A stretch of DNA of 64,000 nucleotides from Tildeniella torsiva UHER 1998/13D (lineage in GTDB: Bacteria; Cyanobacteriota; Cyanobacteriia; Phormidesmidales; Phormidesmidaceae): positions 62,001-126,000 of the forward strand of contig JAHHIH010000011.1 of the NCBI GenBank assembly GCA_019358835.1, read 5' to 3'. The notes beneath the pieces are model-generated. The model saw only the letters and a list, made by a program, of their open reading frames with translations. It searched no databases and was not told where the DNA came from. A program made the position numbers and the translations under genes. Positions 9,001-16,077 of this stretch are shown piece after piece; positions within the stretch are counted from its first letter, which is position 1, and the number at the start of each line of letters is the position of its first letter.

Positions 9001-9748
9001 TGCCTACGGCATTGCCACGGTGCGGCGTGAGCCACTCACCCAGGAGCTTCAGTTCGATATCCACTATCACCAGGTCTACACCCACAATCGGCGCGGGCTG
9101 GTAGCGGGCACCCTCGACTGGTCAAAATATATGGGCGATCGCCAGTGGGGGTTTCTAGGCACCCGGCCCGTCTCCGACATTTTGATCAAGCTGCCCGCCT
9201 ATACCGAGCCCTTCGACTTCAACGGCACTGCCTGGGCTGCCCTCGATGACCTGCGCATCGAGCTAGAGCTAATGACCGCTCGCTACCGCACGGGCGACGG
9301 CACGGGCGTCACCTACGTCGGCCCCGCCAACAACTGCGCCCAAGACTCGAATCAGGCCATGTACGCCAGCGCCGCCCACCTAGAGGCCGCCGTCATCGCC
9401 CACCGGGCCACCCTCAAAGCCTGGGAAGCCGACAACCCCGACCAGGCCCAGCAGTTTCAGCAGTTGCTCGACCTGCGCCGCAACCTTCAGCAAAAACTCC
9501 TGCCCTTTGGCAGCGCCCGAGCCGACTGGGCCGACGAGCGAGAATCCCTGGGCAGCAACCTGTCAGACTTTCCGCTGCAAACGGTAGGACGAGGGCTCCT
9601 GAGCTGGCGCACCATGCTGCCTCGCAAAGCCAGCGACACCATAACTCAGCTCTGCCTGCGCCACGGAGCCAGCCTGTGGGTCTTGCGCACCAACCAGGTA
9701 AGCGGCCACGATCCGACAATTGAGCCCCTGGCACCGTTCACTCTGTAA
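6092..9748 (+). CDS. 1218-aa membrane protein with alpha/beta-hydrolase region
   Basis: A large multi-domain protein. Residues 1-200 form about five membrane helices in a Yip1-like arrangement; two more helices lie around 250-320. A soluble region from about 345 starts with YIVYLDGINQATADY and contains the nucleophile elbow GYSGGG with S472, as in lipases and esterases. The last 600 residues are beta-rich with no family I can name; near the end is a GPANNCAQDSNQ stretch (C1082) that resembles a cysteine-protease nucleophile site. Cyanobacteria carry similar long genes of unknown function. It is coupled by overlap to the PHP gene. The coding sequence contains a 36-bp perfect palindrome (8364-8399). 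Confidence 0.8.
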   Translation: MADPTFDTLWQLVGGVLRLDPEAFRVFHQMPDSIALGVVFVAGFSQAVGQGIVLFINRVKPLRYVLSLVLSALLFVAGYLFWALSVWVVSRWLLDQPIPWRAVRDSLALSYLPLIFSFLGAMPYLGVPLLRLLALLNLLTVVFGLAVLGQISLGQAAGHVLLGWLGLVVVQQTTVGQPIVNLGRWLTNWTAGVQLVVDRGQLKTLIAANPLGPGPSTAIAPGGLALAPPSLKTAKPLPGAFLKRRSRRLTLLWVYAGLGLLALVVALSLEPLRGVMTQWYGQSRPARWFADLVWVGAIALVVAAMLAPLEALGWWAGWYGDGVTPINSESSQAKPPDAVQPRRYIVYLDGINQATADYQPTVARYLDELGQRLPPDIALVEGLIPYSVLNRSLTENRPLAFFWRGVETLTQHLGPWVGMIINIRNILIVAVSADQRFGPIYNQGVAQQVYESLLQNGYPASGGIPLTLIGYSGGGQIAMGILPFLKQALGAPIEVISLAGVISGNGRVLEAEQLYHLVGSRDPVERLGPIMFPRRWAIAPLSYWNRAKRKGKISFMGLGPVGHQVPGGVLDDQAFLHDGRSHLQQTLDLTLDIVAGDLRQLLDIQKIQVTHPGNYYQFQSAPFNHPSYYPVQQTLAAPQYRPVGDWLGRLILPHPSDRLSLDGVWFELLHTPPAYRHCLGQRVPLRWRCDPGLKKRFQAVTRDIHFSAEAEASHRDGMILPTRLNHWRLVTPLESLAGAHPVDDMIVKLPDPIRIEDLAGLDSALSNPAIAITIAHEPIQIAGLYYALVQFLGSAEGASDRYHVVHYNPVTQAFDGPKETVRLPQVVPDGDGIEPSTSRDLERSPLNAAGWYIHGAQSHDGEFVVQALRPRQLFQLRPDRILTSARQGRQYLRRESWGNLVQKKGTTESVLIDPKTPKVASEQGALAFGRTLPIAQWREGDQALLVHVYGGIGGENREPAARGPVYFGHFAYGIATVRREPLTQELQFDIHYHQVYTHNRRGLVAGTLDWSKYMGDRQWGFLGTRPVSDILIKLPAYTEPFDFNGTAWAALDDLRIELELMTARYRTGDGTGVTYVGPANNCAQDSNQAMYASAAHLEAAVIAHRATLKAWEADNPDQAQQFQQLLDLRRNLQQKLLPFGSARADWADERESLGSNLSDFPLQTVGRGLLSWRTMLPRKASDTITQLCLRHGASLWVLRTNQVSGHDPTIEPLAPFTL
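8364..8399. repeat. 36-bp perfect palindrome inside a coding sequence
   Basis: Two 18-base arms, centred between 8381 and 8382, are perfectly complementary with no loop. The core GGATAGCGCGCTATCC is flanked by GGCCGGGTT and its complement. It is exactly 12 codons long, sits in frame in the 1218-aa gene and encodes DLAGLDSALSNPA. It looks like a mobile palindromic (REP-like) unit tolerated within a gene. Confidence 0.85.
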
Positions 9749-9987
9749 AGAACCTTGTGCACTTACCAAGTAATGTGTATGTGAAGATGAAGTAAAATGT
9801 CAACCAGGCACTTTATAACTTTCTTACGGATCTGTTATCACAATACTAGTAGAAATACGTAGAGTCCCTGGTCGTCCCTGGCTGAACTGGTTGTTTCCCT
9901 AATGTTGTCGATAGCTGCTCTGCCCCGGCTGGTGGGTGCCTAGCCCAGAGCGTTCATCCCTTAAGAAGCTGTTACTGCGGTTATGCC

Positions 9988-11241
9988 ATGCTGAATGTCA
10001 GCAAGTTTTATCGTCGGGGCTACCGACATCTAGCCTCCCAGGTTACTGGTCTCGCCTCCCTGGTGGCGCTGGTGCTAGTGGGCCTACCCGCCCAGGCCAG
10101 TGTGACCCTCACCCGAGCCGAAGTCGAAGCCCTGCGCAATCGAGTTGAATTTATTCCTCGGGGGCGGGCGGCTCGCGCGGCCAGAATGTCAGACTTTCTC
10201 GCCGTCGGTGACGCCGTACGCACCGCCGCCTCATCCCAGGCCGATCTACGCTTCAACGACGGATCCCTAGCTAGGGTTGGCGAGCGGGCGACCTTTCGGT
10301 TTGTGCCCAACACCCGTAACTTTCGCCTCACCAACGGCACCGTGCTGCTGCTAATTCCGCCGGGGCAGGGCCGCACCAACATTCAAACCCCCAGTGCCGT
10401 TACGGGCATTCAGGGGTCAGCGGTGGTCGTGCGCTATGTGCCAGAAAGCGACCTGACCCTGGTGATGGCTCTCACCAACAACCCCGCCGGGCCAATGACA
10501 ATTACTGCCAATACCTGTGGCGAAGGCGGTGCCGACTGTGGCACCACCGAATATGCCCTCTACGGCGGCCAGATGGCCCTGATTCAGAACAACCAGGTGC
10601 AGGTGGTTGAGTTCGACTTGCCCACGTTCTACCAGACCAGCCCTCTGGTGGAGGGGCTAGAACTCGACAATCCCAACGCTGAGTCTCCCCTGGGGCCTGC
10701 CCTAGAGGCCGTGCGTGCAGAGACCCTAGAAGCCCTGGCAGAGCAAGATCCCTTCTCCGAGAGCATCACCCTAAACCCAGCCTTTTTTGGCGTGGAGGGC
10801 AATACCCAGGTGGCGGGCGAACAGCCCTGGCTACTGTCTCCTGCTGGAACCGGGACATCTCCCCTGGCCAATTTAAATAACGCGCTGACTCCGGGCGATT
10901 CTTTAGTCACCGCCATCACTCCGTCTGAGACCTCGGGCTCTCAACCTGGGCTACCCGGCCCGATCGCCACTCCGGGTGGCAGTGCTGGTCTGCCTGGGCT
11001 CCCCCAGCCTGAGCCCATTGTGAGAGTTGATCCAACGCCTATCCCCGAACCACCTGTCTTCGTACCACCGGACAAGATCATTCCTGAGCCCCCCCCAGTA
11101 ATTACCCCAGAGCCTGTGGAAGTTACTCCAGAGCCTCCGTCTGGGAGTGGGCCGGGCAATGCCACTCCACCGCCTTTCAATGGTGAAGTGCCTGCTACTC
11201 CACCCGCTGTACCGCCCCCCTTTAATCCGCCCAATAAGTAG
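9988..11241 (+). CDS. Secreted FecR-domain protein with Pro-rich tail
   Basis: A 417-residue exported protein. A signal peptide (membrane helix about 20-33) ends in LPAQA, predicted cleavage after residue 37. A FecR domain follows: VGDAVRTAASSQADLRF, the ARVGERATFRF strand, and TPSAVTGIQGSAVVVRYV. The last 120 residues are Pro/Glu/Gly-rich (PEPPVF, PEPPP, TPEPV repeats), as in proteins that cross or bind the cell wall. FecR domains of this cyanobacterial type lack the anti-sigma transmembrane arrangement, so a structural or surface role is more likely than iron signalling. No sigma factor gene is adjacent. Confidence 0.85.
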   Translation: MLNVSKFYRRGYRHLASQVTGLASLVALVLVGLPAQASVTLTRAEVEALRNRVEFIPRGRAARAARMSDFLAVGDAVRTAASSQADLRFNDGSLARVGERATFRFVPNTRNFRLTNGTVLLLIPPGQGRTNIQTPSAVTGIQGSAVVVRYVPESDLTLVMALTNNPAGPMTITANTCGEGGADCGTTEYALYGGQMALIQNNQVQVVEFDLPTFYQTSPLVEGLELDNPNAESPLGPALEAVRAETLEALAEQDPFSESITLNPAFFGVEGNTQVAGEQPWLLSPAGTGTSPLANLNNALTPGDSLVTAITPSETSGSQPGLPGPIATPGGSAGLPGLPQPEPIVRVDPTPIPEPPVFVPPDKIIPEPPPVITPEPVEVTPEPPSGSGPGNATPPPFNGEVPATPPAVPPPFNPPNK

Positions 11242-11373
11242 GCTTGGCCAGTGGTATTTAGGCTGGGGAGCTGGTTGAGTACAAAAGCGCTGTTTGAGTA
11301 GGTTGGTGTGGTGTTATACATCAATGCCAGCCTGCTTTAGGCTAAACGTGGCCATTACCGACAGTGCGACCCC

Positions 11374-12570
11374 ATGCTGAGCCAGATCAAGTCGATTGTT
11401 GAGGCAATTTCGCCTCGCCTGATTGAGATTCGCCGCCACCTGCACAGCCACCCAGAGCTCAGCGGGCAGGAGTATAAGACAGCAGCCTATGTGGCGGGAG
11501 TGCTTTCCTCCTGCGGGCTGCGGGTGCAGGAACTGGTGGGCAAAACTGGGGTCGTAGCTGAACTGCCGGGCCAAGACGACCCCAGAATTTTGGCGATTCG
11601 GGCCGATATGGACGCGTTGCCCATTGCTGAACGGGTGGATCTGCCCTTTGTCTCGAATCAGTCGGGCATTATGCATGCCTGTGGCCACGATGTGCATACA
11701 ACGGTGGGCTTGGGCACCGCCATGGTGCTGGCTCAGCTGGGCCTGCCGCTGCCGGGCACCACGCGATTTTTGTTTCAGCCCGCCGAAGAAACGGCTCAGG
11801 GTGCCCGCTGGATGATTGAGGACGGGGTGATGGCGGGGGTTGCAGCCATCTTGGGGCTTCACGCCTACCCCACGGTGCCAGCGCGGGCCATTGGCATTCG
11901 CTACGGGGCGCTCACCGCCGCCGCCGATGACCTGGAAATTATTATTGTGGGCGAGTCGGGCCACGGAGCGCGGCCCCACGAGGCGATTGACGCCATCTGG
12001 ATTGCGTCGCAGGTAATTACGACCCTGCAACAGGCGATTAGCCGCACCCAGAACCCCCTGCATCCGATTGTGCTGACCATTGGGCAGATTCATGGCGGGC
12101 GCGCCCCCAACGTGATTGCCGATACGGTAAAGCTGTTGGGCACGGTGCGATCGCTCCACCCTGACACCCGCAACCACCTGCCCCAGTGGATTGAGTCGAT
12201 CATCGCTGGAGTGTGCCAGCCCTACGGGGCCAAGTACGAAATCAACTATCGCCGGGGGGTGCCCTCGGTGCTCAACGACCCCACCCTGACCGAACTCACC
12301 GCCCGCTGCGCCAGCGAAGCCCTGGGTAACGAGTACCTGCAAATTATCCACGAGCCATCGCTGGGGGCCGAAGACTTTTCGCTGTATTTGGAACACGCTC
12401 CAGGCACCATGTTTCGCCTGGGGGTGGGGTTTAGCGATCGCGCTGTCAACTACCCGCTGCACCATCCCAAATTTGAGGTGGATGAGTCTGCGATCGCCGC
12501 TGGAGTGCTCACCATGGCCTACGCCAGCTACCGCTACTGGCAGCTGCCGCCACGGTCTCCGGGTAACTAA
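11374..12570 (+). CDS. M20D-family amidohydrolase
   Basis: A 398-residue metal-dependent amidohydrolase of the M20D group (N-acyl-L-amino acid, hippurate or IAA-amino acid hydrolase family). Typical motifs are IRRHLHSHPELS near the N-terminus, LAIRADMDALP (79-83), the metal site MHACGHD (C103, H105) and FQPAEET (E138-E139). A dimerisation domain follows, with GHGARPHEAIDAI. The substrate cannot be read from sequence. It precedes the M17 peptidase gene in the same direction, separated by a structured 127-base spacer. Confidence 0.93.
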   Translation: MLSQIKSIVEAISPRLIEIRRHLHSHPELSGQEYKTAAYVAGVLSSCGLRVQELVGKTGVVAELPGQDDPRILAIRADMDALPIAERVDLPFVSNQSGIMHACGHDVHTTVGLGTAMVLAQLGLPLPGTTRFLFQPAEETAQGARWMIEDGVMAGVAAILGLHAYPTVPARAIGIRYGALTAAADDLEIIIVGESGHGARPHEAIDAIWIASQVITTLQQAISRTQNPLHPIVLTIGQIHGGRAPNVIADTVKLLGTVRSLHPDTRNHLPQWIESIIAGVCQPYGAKYEINYRRGVPSVLNDPTLTELTARCASEALGNEYLQIIHEPSLGAEDFSLYLEHAPGTMFRLGVGFSDRAVNYPLHHPKFEVDESAIAAGVLTMAYASYRYWQLPPRSPGN

Positions 12571-12575
12571 AAATC

Positions 12576-12649
12576 TGGCTCGGGGTTCCTGATAGACTCA
12601 CGGACGGCCTCAGGCCAGCCCGCAACTGCTGGGCCTTACCCCCGAGCCA
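12576..12649 (+). other. Multi-branched palindromic leader/spacer
   Basis: The outer stem TGGCTCGGGG (12576-12585) pairs perfectly with CCCCGAGCCA (12640-12649). Two smaller stems lie inside: GGCC-TCA-GGCC near 12606-12616 and GCCC/GGGC near 12618-12634, giving a three-way junction. It may be the terminator of the M20 gene, a repeated palindromic element, or a leader for the M17 gene that starts 48 bases later. Confidence 0.5.
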
Positions 12650-12697
12650 AAACTTCGATAGACTGATTGACTTGGGTGCCCCCTGGAGGATGTAACG

Positions 12698-14056
12698 TTG
12701 TCAACGCCGATTCCCATCTACCTGGTAAATCAGACCGACCTTGCCAAAGACCATGCCGACAGCCAAGCCTGGGCCCAGGCCACTGGGTTTAAGGCCGACC
12801 CCAGCACCGTTTGCCTGGTACCTGGCCCCGAGGGCACCCTAGCCAAGGTTATGGTTGGCAAACCTGACCCGGTCGATACCTGGACCCTGGGAAACCTCGC
12901 CAAAACCCTGCCGCCCCACACCTATACCCTCGCCGACGAATGGCCCGCCGCCTTGGCCACCAAGCTCTGGCTGGGCTGGTGCCTAGGCCGCTATAGCTTT
13001 ACACCCTACAAGCGTCAGCCAGCCCCCCCGGCAGCTGAACTCCTGCCCCCTCTTGGAGCCGACACCGCCTACGTCACCACCACCGTGGCCGCCACCACCC
13101 TGGTGCGCGATCTGATCACCACCCCAGCGGGCGACATGGGGCCAGAGCAGCTTCAGGCGGCGGCGCAGCAGCTGTGCGATCGCCACGTTGCCAACCTCAC
13201 CACGCTGGTCGGCGACGAGCTAATCGACCAAAACTACCCCATGATTCACGCCGTGGGCCGCGCCTATACCCAGGCTCCGCGACTGCTCGACATCACCTGG
13301 GGCGACCCCGAGGCCCCCAAGGTCACCCTGGTGGGCAAAGGCGTCTGCTTCGACACAGGCGGCCTCGACATCAAGCCCGCCGCCGGTATGAAGCTGATGA
13401 AAAAAGATATGGGCGGTGCCGCCAATGCGCTCGGCCTCGCTGAGATGATCATGGGTCTGCGGCTGCCCGTGCGACTGCGGGTGCTCATACCGGCAGTCGA
13501 AAACAGCATCGCCGGCAACGCCCTCCACCCGCTAGATGTGGTGCCCTCCCGGCGGGGGCTGACCGTGGAAGTGGGCAACACCGACGCCGAGGGTCGCCTA
13601 GTCCTGGCCGATGCCCTCTGGGAAGCCGTCTGCGAAGAGCCCGCCCCCCAGCTAGTAGTCGATTTTGCCACCCTTACCGGAGCGGCCCGCGTGGCCCTGG
13701 GCACTGAGCTACCAGCCTGTTTTAGCAACCGGCCCGAGCTGGCCGATACCCTTCTGGCCTGCGGTCTAGGGGTCGATGATTCCCTTTGGCAGCTGCCCCT
13801 GCACCAGCCCTACCGCAGCATGATCGACAGTTCCGTAGCCGATCTCTCCAACATTTCGAACAGCTCCTTTGGGGGATCGATTACCGCCGCTCTATTTTTG
13901 CAAGAGTTCACCCGGCCTGAGATTCCCTGGGTGCACCTTGATCTGATGGCCTGGAATGTGAGGAGCCTGCCGGGTCGCCCCGAGGGTGGCGAGGCCATGG
14001 GCATGCGAGCGGTGTTTGAGCTAATTCGCCAGAAGGTAGCAAAGGGTTCCGCCTAA
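12698..14056 (+). CDS. Leucyl aminopeptidase family protein (M17)
   Basis: A 452-residue M17 metallopeptidase that removes N-terminal residues from peptides. The catalytic-domain signature is NTDAEGRLVLADAL near residue 293, preceded by VGKGVCFDTGGLDIKP and MKLMKKDMGGAA (metal and catalytic Lys region). The N-terminal domain is short, placing it nearer to PepB-like members than to the roughly 500-residue PepA. The start is TTG at 12698, supported by GGAGG ten bases upstream; the next ATG would remove conserved sequence. It is convergent with ackA. Confidence 0.93.
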   Translation: MSTPIPIYLVNQTDLAKDHADSQAWAQATGFKADPSTVCLVPGPEGTLAKVMVGKPDPVDTWTLGNLAKTLPPHTYTLADEWPAALATKLWLGWCLGRYSFTPYKRQPAPPAAELLPPLGADTAYVTTTVAATTLVRDLITTPAGDMGPEQLQAAAQQLCDRHVANLTTLVGDELIDQNYPMIHAVGRAYTQAPRLLDITWGDPEAPKVTLVGKGVCFDTGGLDIKPAAGMKLMKKDMGGAANALGLAEMIMGLRLPVRLRVLIPAVENSIAGNALHPLDVVPSRRGLTVEVGNTDAEGRLVLADALWEAVCEEPAPQLVVDFATLTGAARVALGTELPACFSNRPELADTLLACGLGVDDSLWQLPLHQPYRSMIDSSVADLSNISNSSFGGSITAALFLQEFTRPEIPWVHLDLMAWNVRSLPGRPEGGEAMGMRAVFELIRQKVAKGSA

Positions 14057-14102
14057 AACGTTACCCCCTTAGAAGCAGGAGCAGATGGAATAGGGGAGTG
14101 AG

Positions 14103-15323
14103 CTAATCGTGGTTCGGTTGCAGCAGAGCTAGGCAGGCCTGGGCGATCGCCCACTCCTCCTGGGTGTGAATCACCAGCACCCGCACCGCCGAATCCGCCG
14201 TTGCAATATCCTGGTCATCCCGAGCCCGGCTCAGATCATCCTTGAGCCTGAGCCCCAAAAACTCAAACCCTTCGCAGGCTCGCTGCCACACCAGGCTTTT
14301 GTTTTCGCCAATGCCAGCGGTAAACACCACCCCATCTAGCCCGCCCAGGCTGGCGATCATGCCCCCCATCTCGCGGCGCAGCCGGTGAATGAACACGTCA
14401 ACAGCCAGCTTCACCTGAGGGTTGCCCTGCTCCATCGCCTCCGTGACCAGGCGCATATCGTTCGAGAGGCCAGATAACCCCTTCAGCCCAGACTCTTTAT
14501 TCAGCAGGGTGTCGAGGTCATCGACGCTGTAGCCCTCGTGGCGCATCAGGTGAATCAAAATACCGGGGTCTACGCTGCCCGAGCGGCTGCCCATCATCAG
14601 CCCATCCAGCGGCGTAAAGCCCATTGTGGTATCAACGCAGACACCGTGTTTGACCGCCGCCAGCGAGCAGCCGTTGCCCAGGTGGCAGGTGAGCAGCTTC
14701 AGGCTGGCGAGGTCTTGCCCCATCAGATCCGCTGCCCGCTGGGCGACGTATTGGTGACTAATGCCGTGGAACCCGTAGCGACGAATGCCCTGCTTAACCC
14801 AGGCGTAGGGGCCAGGGTAGGTGGCCGCCGCCTCGGGCATATGGCTGTGAAAAGCCGTGTCAAACACCGCCACCTGGGGGATGTTGCCCAGACTCTGGGC
14901 GATCGCCTCAATGCCCTGCAAATTCGCCGGGTTGTGGGCTGGCGCTAGCGGAATCAGGCTCTCAATCGTAGCTTTCACCTCGTCATCCACCACCACAGGC
15001 TGCTGATAGTGGCAACCCCCATGGACGATTCGGTGCCCAACGGCGGCAATCTCGGATAGATCGCCCAATACCTGCGTTGGCCCCTGCACCAGGGTTTTGA
15101 CCATCGCCTCAATGCCCTCGGCTTTGTCGGCAATCGACAGCACCTGTTGCACCGAATCGCCTGCCGCGTTGGTGGCAGTAAGTTCTACGCTGCCCTCCTG
15201 ATGAGTCCAGTCGAGGGCGGCCCGCCACAGAGGGCGAGGGGCCTGGTCAGCATCCGCCGAACTGAGGTCAAACAGACAGCTCTTGTGGCTGCTCGACCCG
15301 GCATTGAGCACGAGAATTTTCAT
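14103..15323 (-). CDS. ackA: Acetate kinase
   Basis: Interconverts acetate and ATP with acetyl phosphate and ADP. The 406-residue protein has the ASKHA-fold signatures: MKILVLNAGSSSHKSCLF, GHRIVHGG, VFDTAFH, GFHGISHQYVA, CHLGNGCSL, MGFTPLDGLMMGSRSG and VVFTAGIGEN. The gene starts 8 bases after the stop of the histidine phosphatase gene, so the pair is very probably one operon. No phosphotransacetylase gene is in the window; its usual partner must be elsewhere. Confidence 0.97.
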   Translation of the reverse strand: MKILVLNAGSSSHKSCLFDLSSADADQAPRPLWRAALDWTHQEGSVELTATNAAGDSVQQVLSIADKAEGIEAMVKTLVQGPTQVLGDLSEIAAVGHRIVHGGCHYQQPVVVDDEVKATIESLIPLAPAHNPANLQGIEAIAQSLGNIPQVAVFDTAFHSHMPEAAATYPGPYAWVKQGIRRYGFHGISHQYVAQRAADLMGQDLASLKLLTCHLGNGCSLAAVKHGVCVDTTMGFTPLDGLMMGSRSGSVDPGILIHLMRHEGYSVDDLDTLLNKESGLKGLSGLSNDMRLVTEAMEQGNPQVKLAVDVFIHRLRREMGGMIASLGGLDGVVFTAGIGENKSLVWQRACEGFEFLGLRLKDDLSRARDDQDIATADSAVRVLVIHTQEEWAIAQACLALLQPNHD

Positions 15324-15331
15324 GATTTCGG

Positions 15332-15970
15332 CTAAGTACCTGGTCTCGACTCTAGCTCGTCGGGCAAATGGGAGCGATCGCCGTGCTTCATCAACATGGG
15401 GCCGTTGTTATTAAACTGCACGTGGGTAACGGAGGCGACCGGCAGACTGATGCGATTGCGATAACGCCCCACATCCATCCCCATCAGGTTGCACAAAATA
15501 ATTCGAATGGTGGCCTTGTGAGACACCACCAGCACGTTACCTTCGCCAAAGTTTTCTTCAATTTCGGCCATCACCAGCGAGGCCCGGCTGGCGATTTGCA
15601 CCGAGCTTTCGCCCCCGGTGGGCGGGTTCCAAGCTGGTTCGGTGAGCCAGTTCAGGTAGTCGTCAGCAAAGTGCTCGCGCACATACTCGGCGGTTAGCCC
15701 CTCCCAAGCGCCGTAGTTAATCTCTTTCAGTCCGTTGCGTAGCTGCACATTCACCCCCACTGCCTGGGCTAGGGGCATGGCTGTCGCGATCGTGCGTTTC
15801 ATCGGGCTGGCGAAGATGGCCTGCCAGGGCATGGCCTGATACTGGGCCGCAAAGGCATCGGCCATGGCCACGCCTTCGGGGGTGAGTTCGGGGTCTAGGT
15901 CGCCACAGAAGCCGCCAGTTTGGCTGTACTCGGTTTCGCCGTGGCGCAGGAGGTAGAGGTTGAGGGGCAT
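15332..15970 (-). CDS. Histidine phosphatase family protein
   Basis: A 212-residue phosphoglycerate-mutase-like phosphatase. The catalytic phosphohistidine lies in LYLLRHGETEYS, the phosphate pocket residues in ASPMKRTIATA, the acid/base Glu region in KEINYGAWEGLT, and the second His in LVVSHKATIRIIL. Substrate unknown; members include cobalamin phosphatase, sugar-phosphate phosphatases and dPGM-like enzymes. Directly upstream of ackA in one operon, which might hint at a sugar-phosphate or carboxylate substrate. Confidence 0.92.
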   Translation of the reverse strand: MPLNLYLLRHGETEYSQTGGFCGDLDPELTPEGVAMADAFAAQYQAMPWQAIFASPMKRTIATAMPLAQAVGVNVQLRNGLKEINYGAWEGLTAEYVREHFADDYLNWLTEPAWNPPTGGESSVQIASRASLVMAEIEENFGEGNVLVVSHKATIRIILCNLMGMDVGRYRNRISLPVASVTHVQFNNNGPMLMKHGDRSHLPDELESRPGT

Positions 15971-16018
15971 GGGGTGGAGAGTAGGGAGTGGGGGAGGTGG
16001 GAGAAGTTTTGAGTGTTT

Positions 16019-16077
16019 AGTTTTGAGTTCTAAGTTTGGAGTTGAGGGTTTGAATTCAAAACTTAAAACTCAAAATT
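16019..16077. repeat. Imperfect inverted repeat of TTTTGAG-type heptamers
   Basis: The arm 16019-16037 (AGTTTTGAGTTCTAAGTTT) is nearly complementary to 16058-16076. The unit is made of TTTTGAGTT-like blocks, similar to the dispersed short repeats known between cyanobacterial genes. It lies directly after the glgP stop and could act as its terminator. G-rich sequence of another repeat type (15971-16010) abuts it. Confidence 0.6.

Noticed and set aside
11314-12465. Long minus-strand open frame of 383 codons antisense to the M20 gene
   Set aside because: It mirrors a well-supported M20D gene with HACGHD and other motifs. The product is rich in His, Gln and Gly with no fold. GC-rich DNA produces such shadows.
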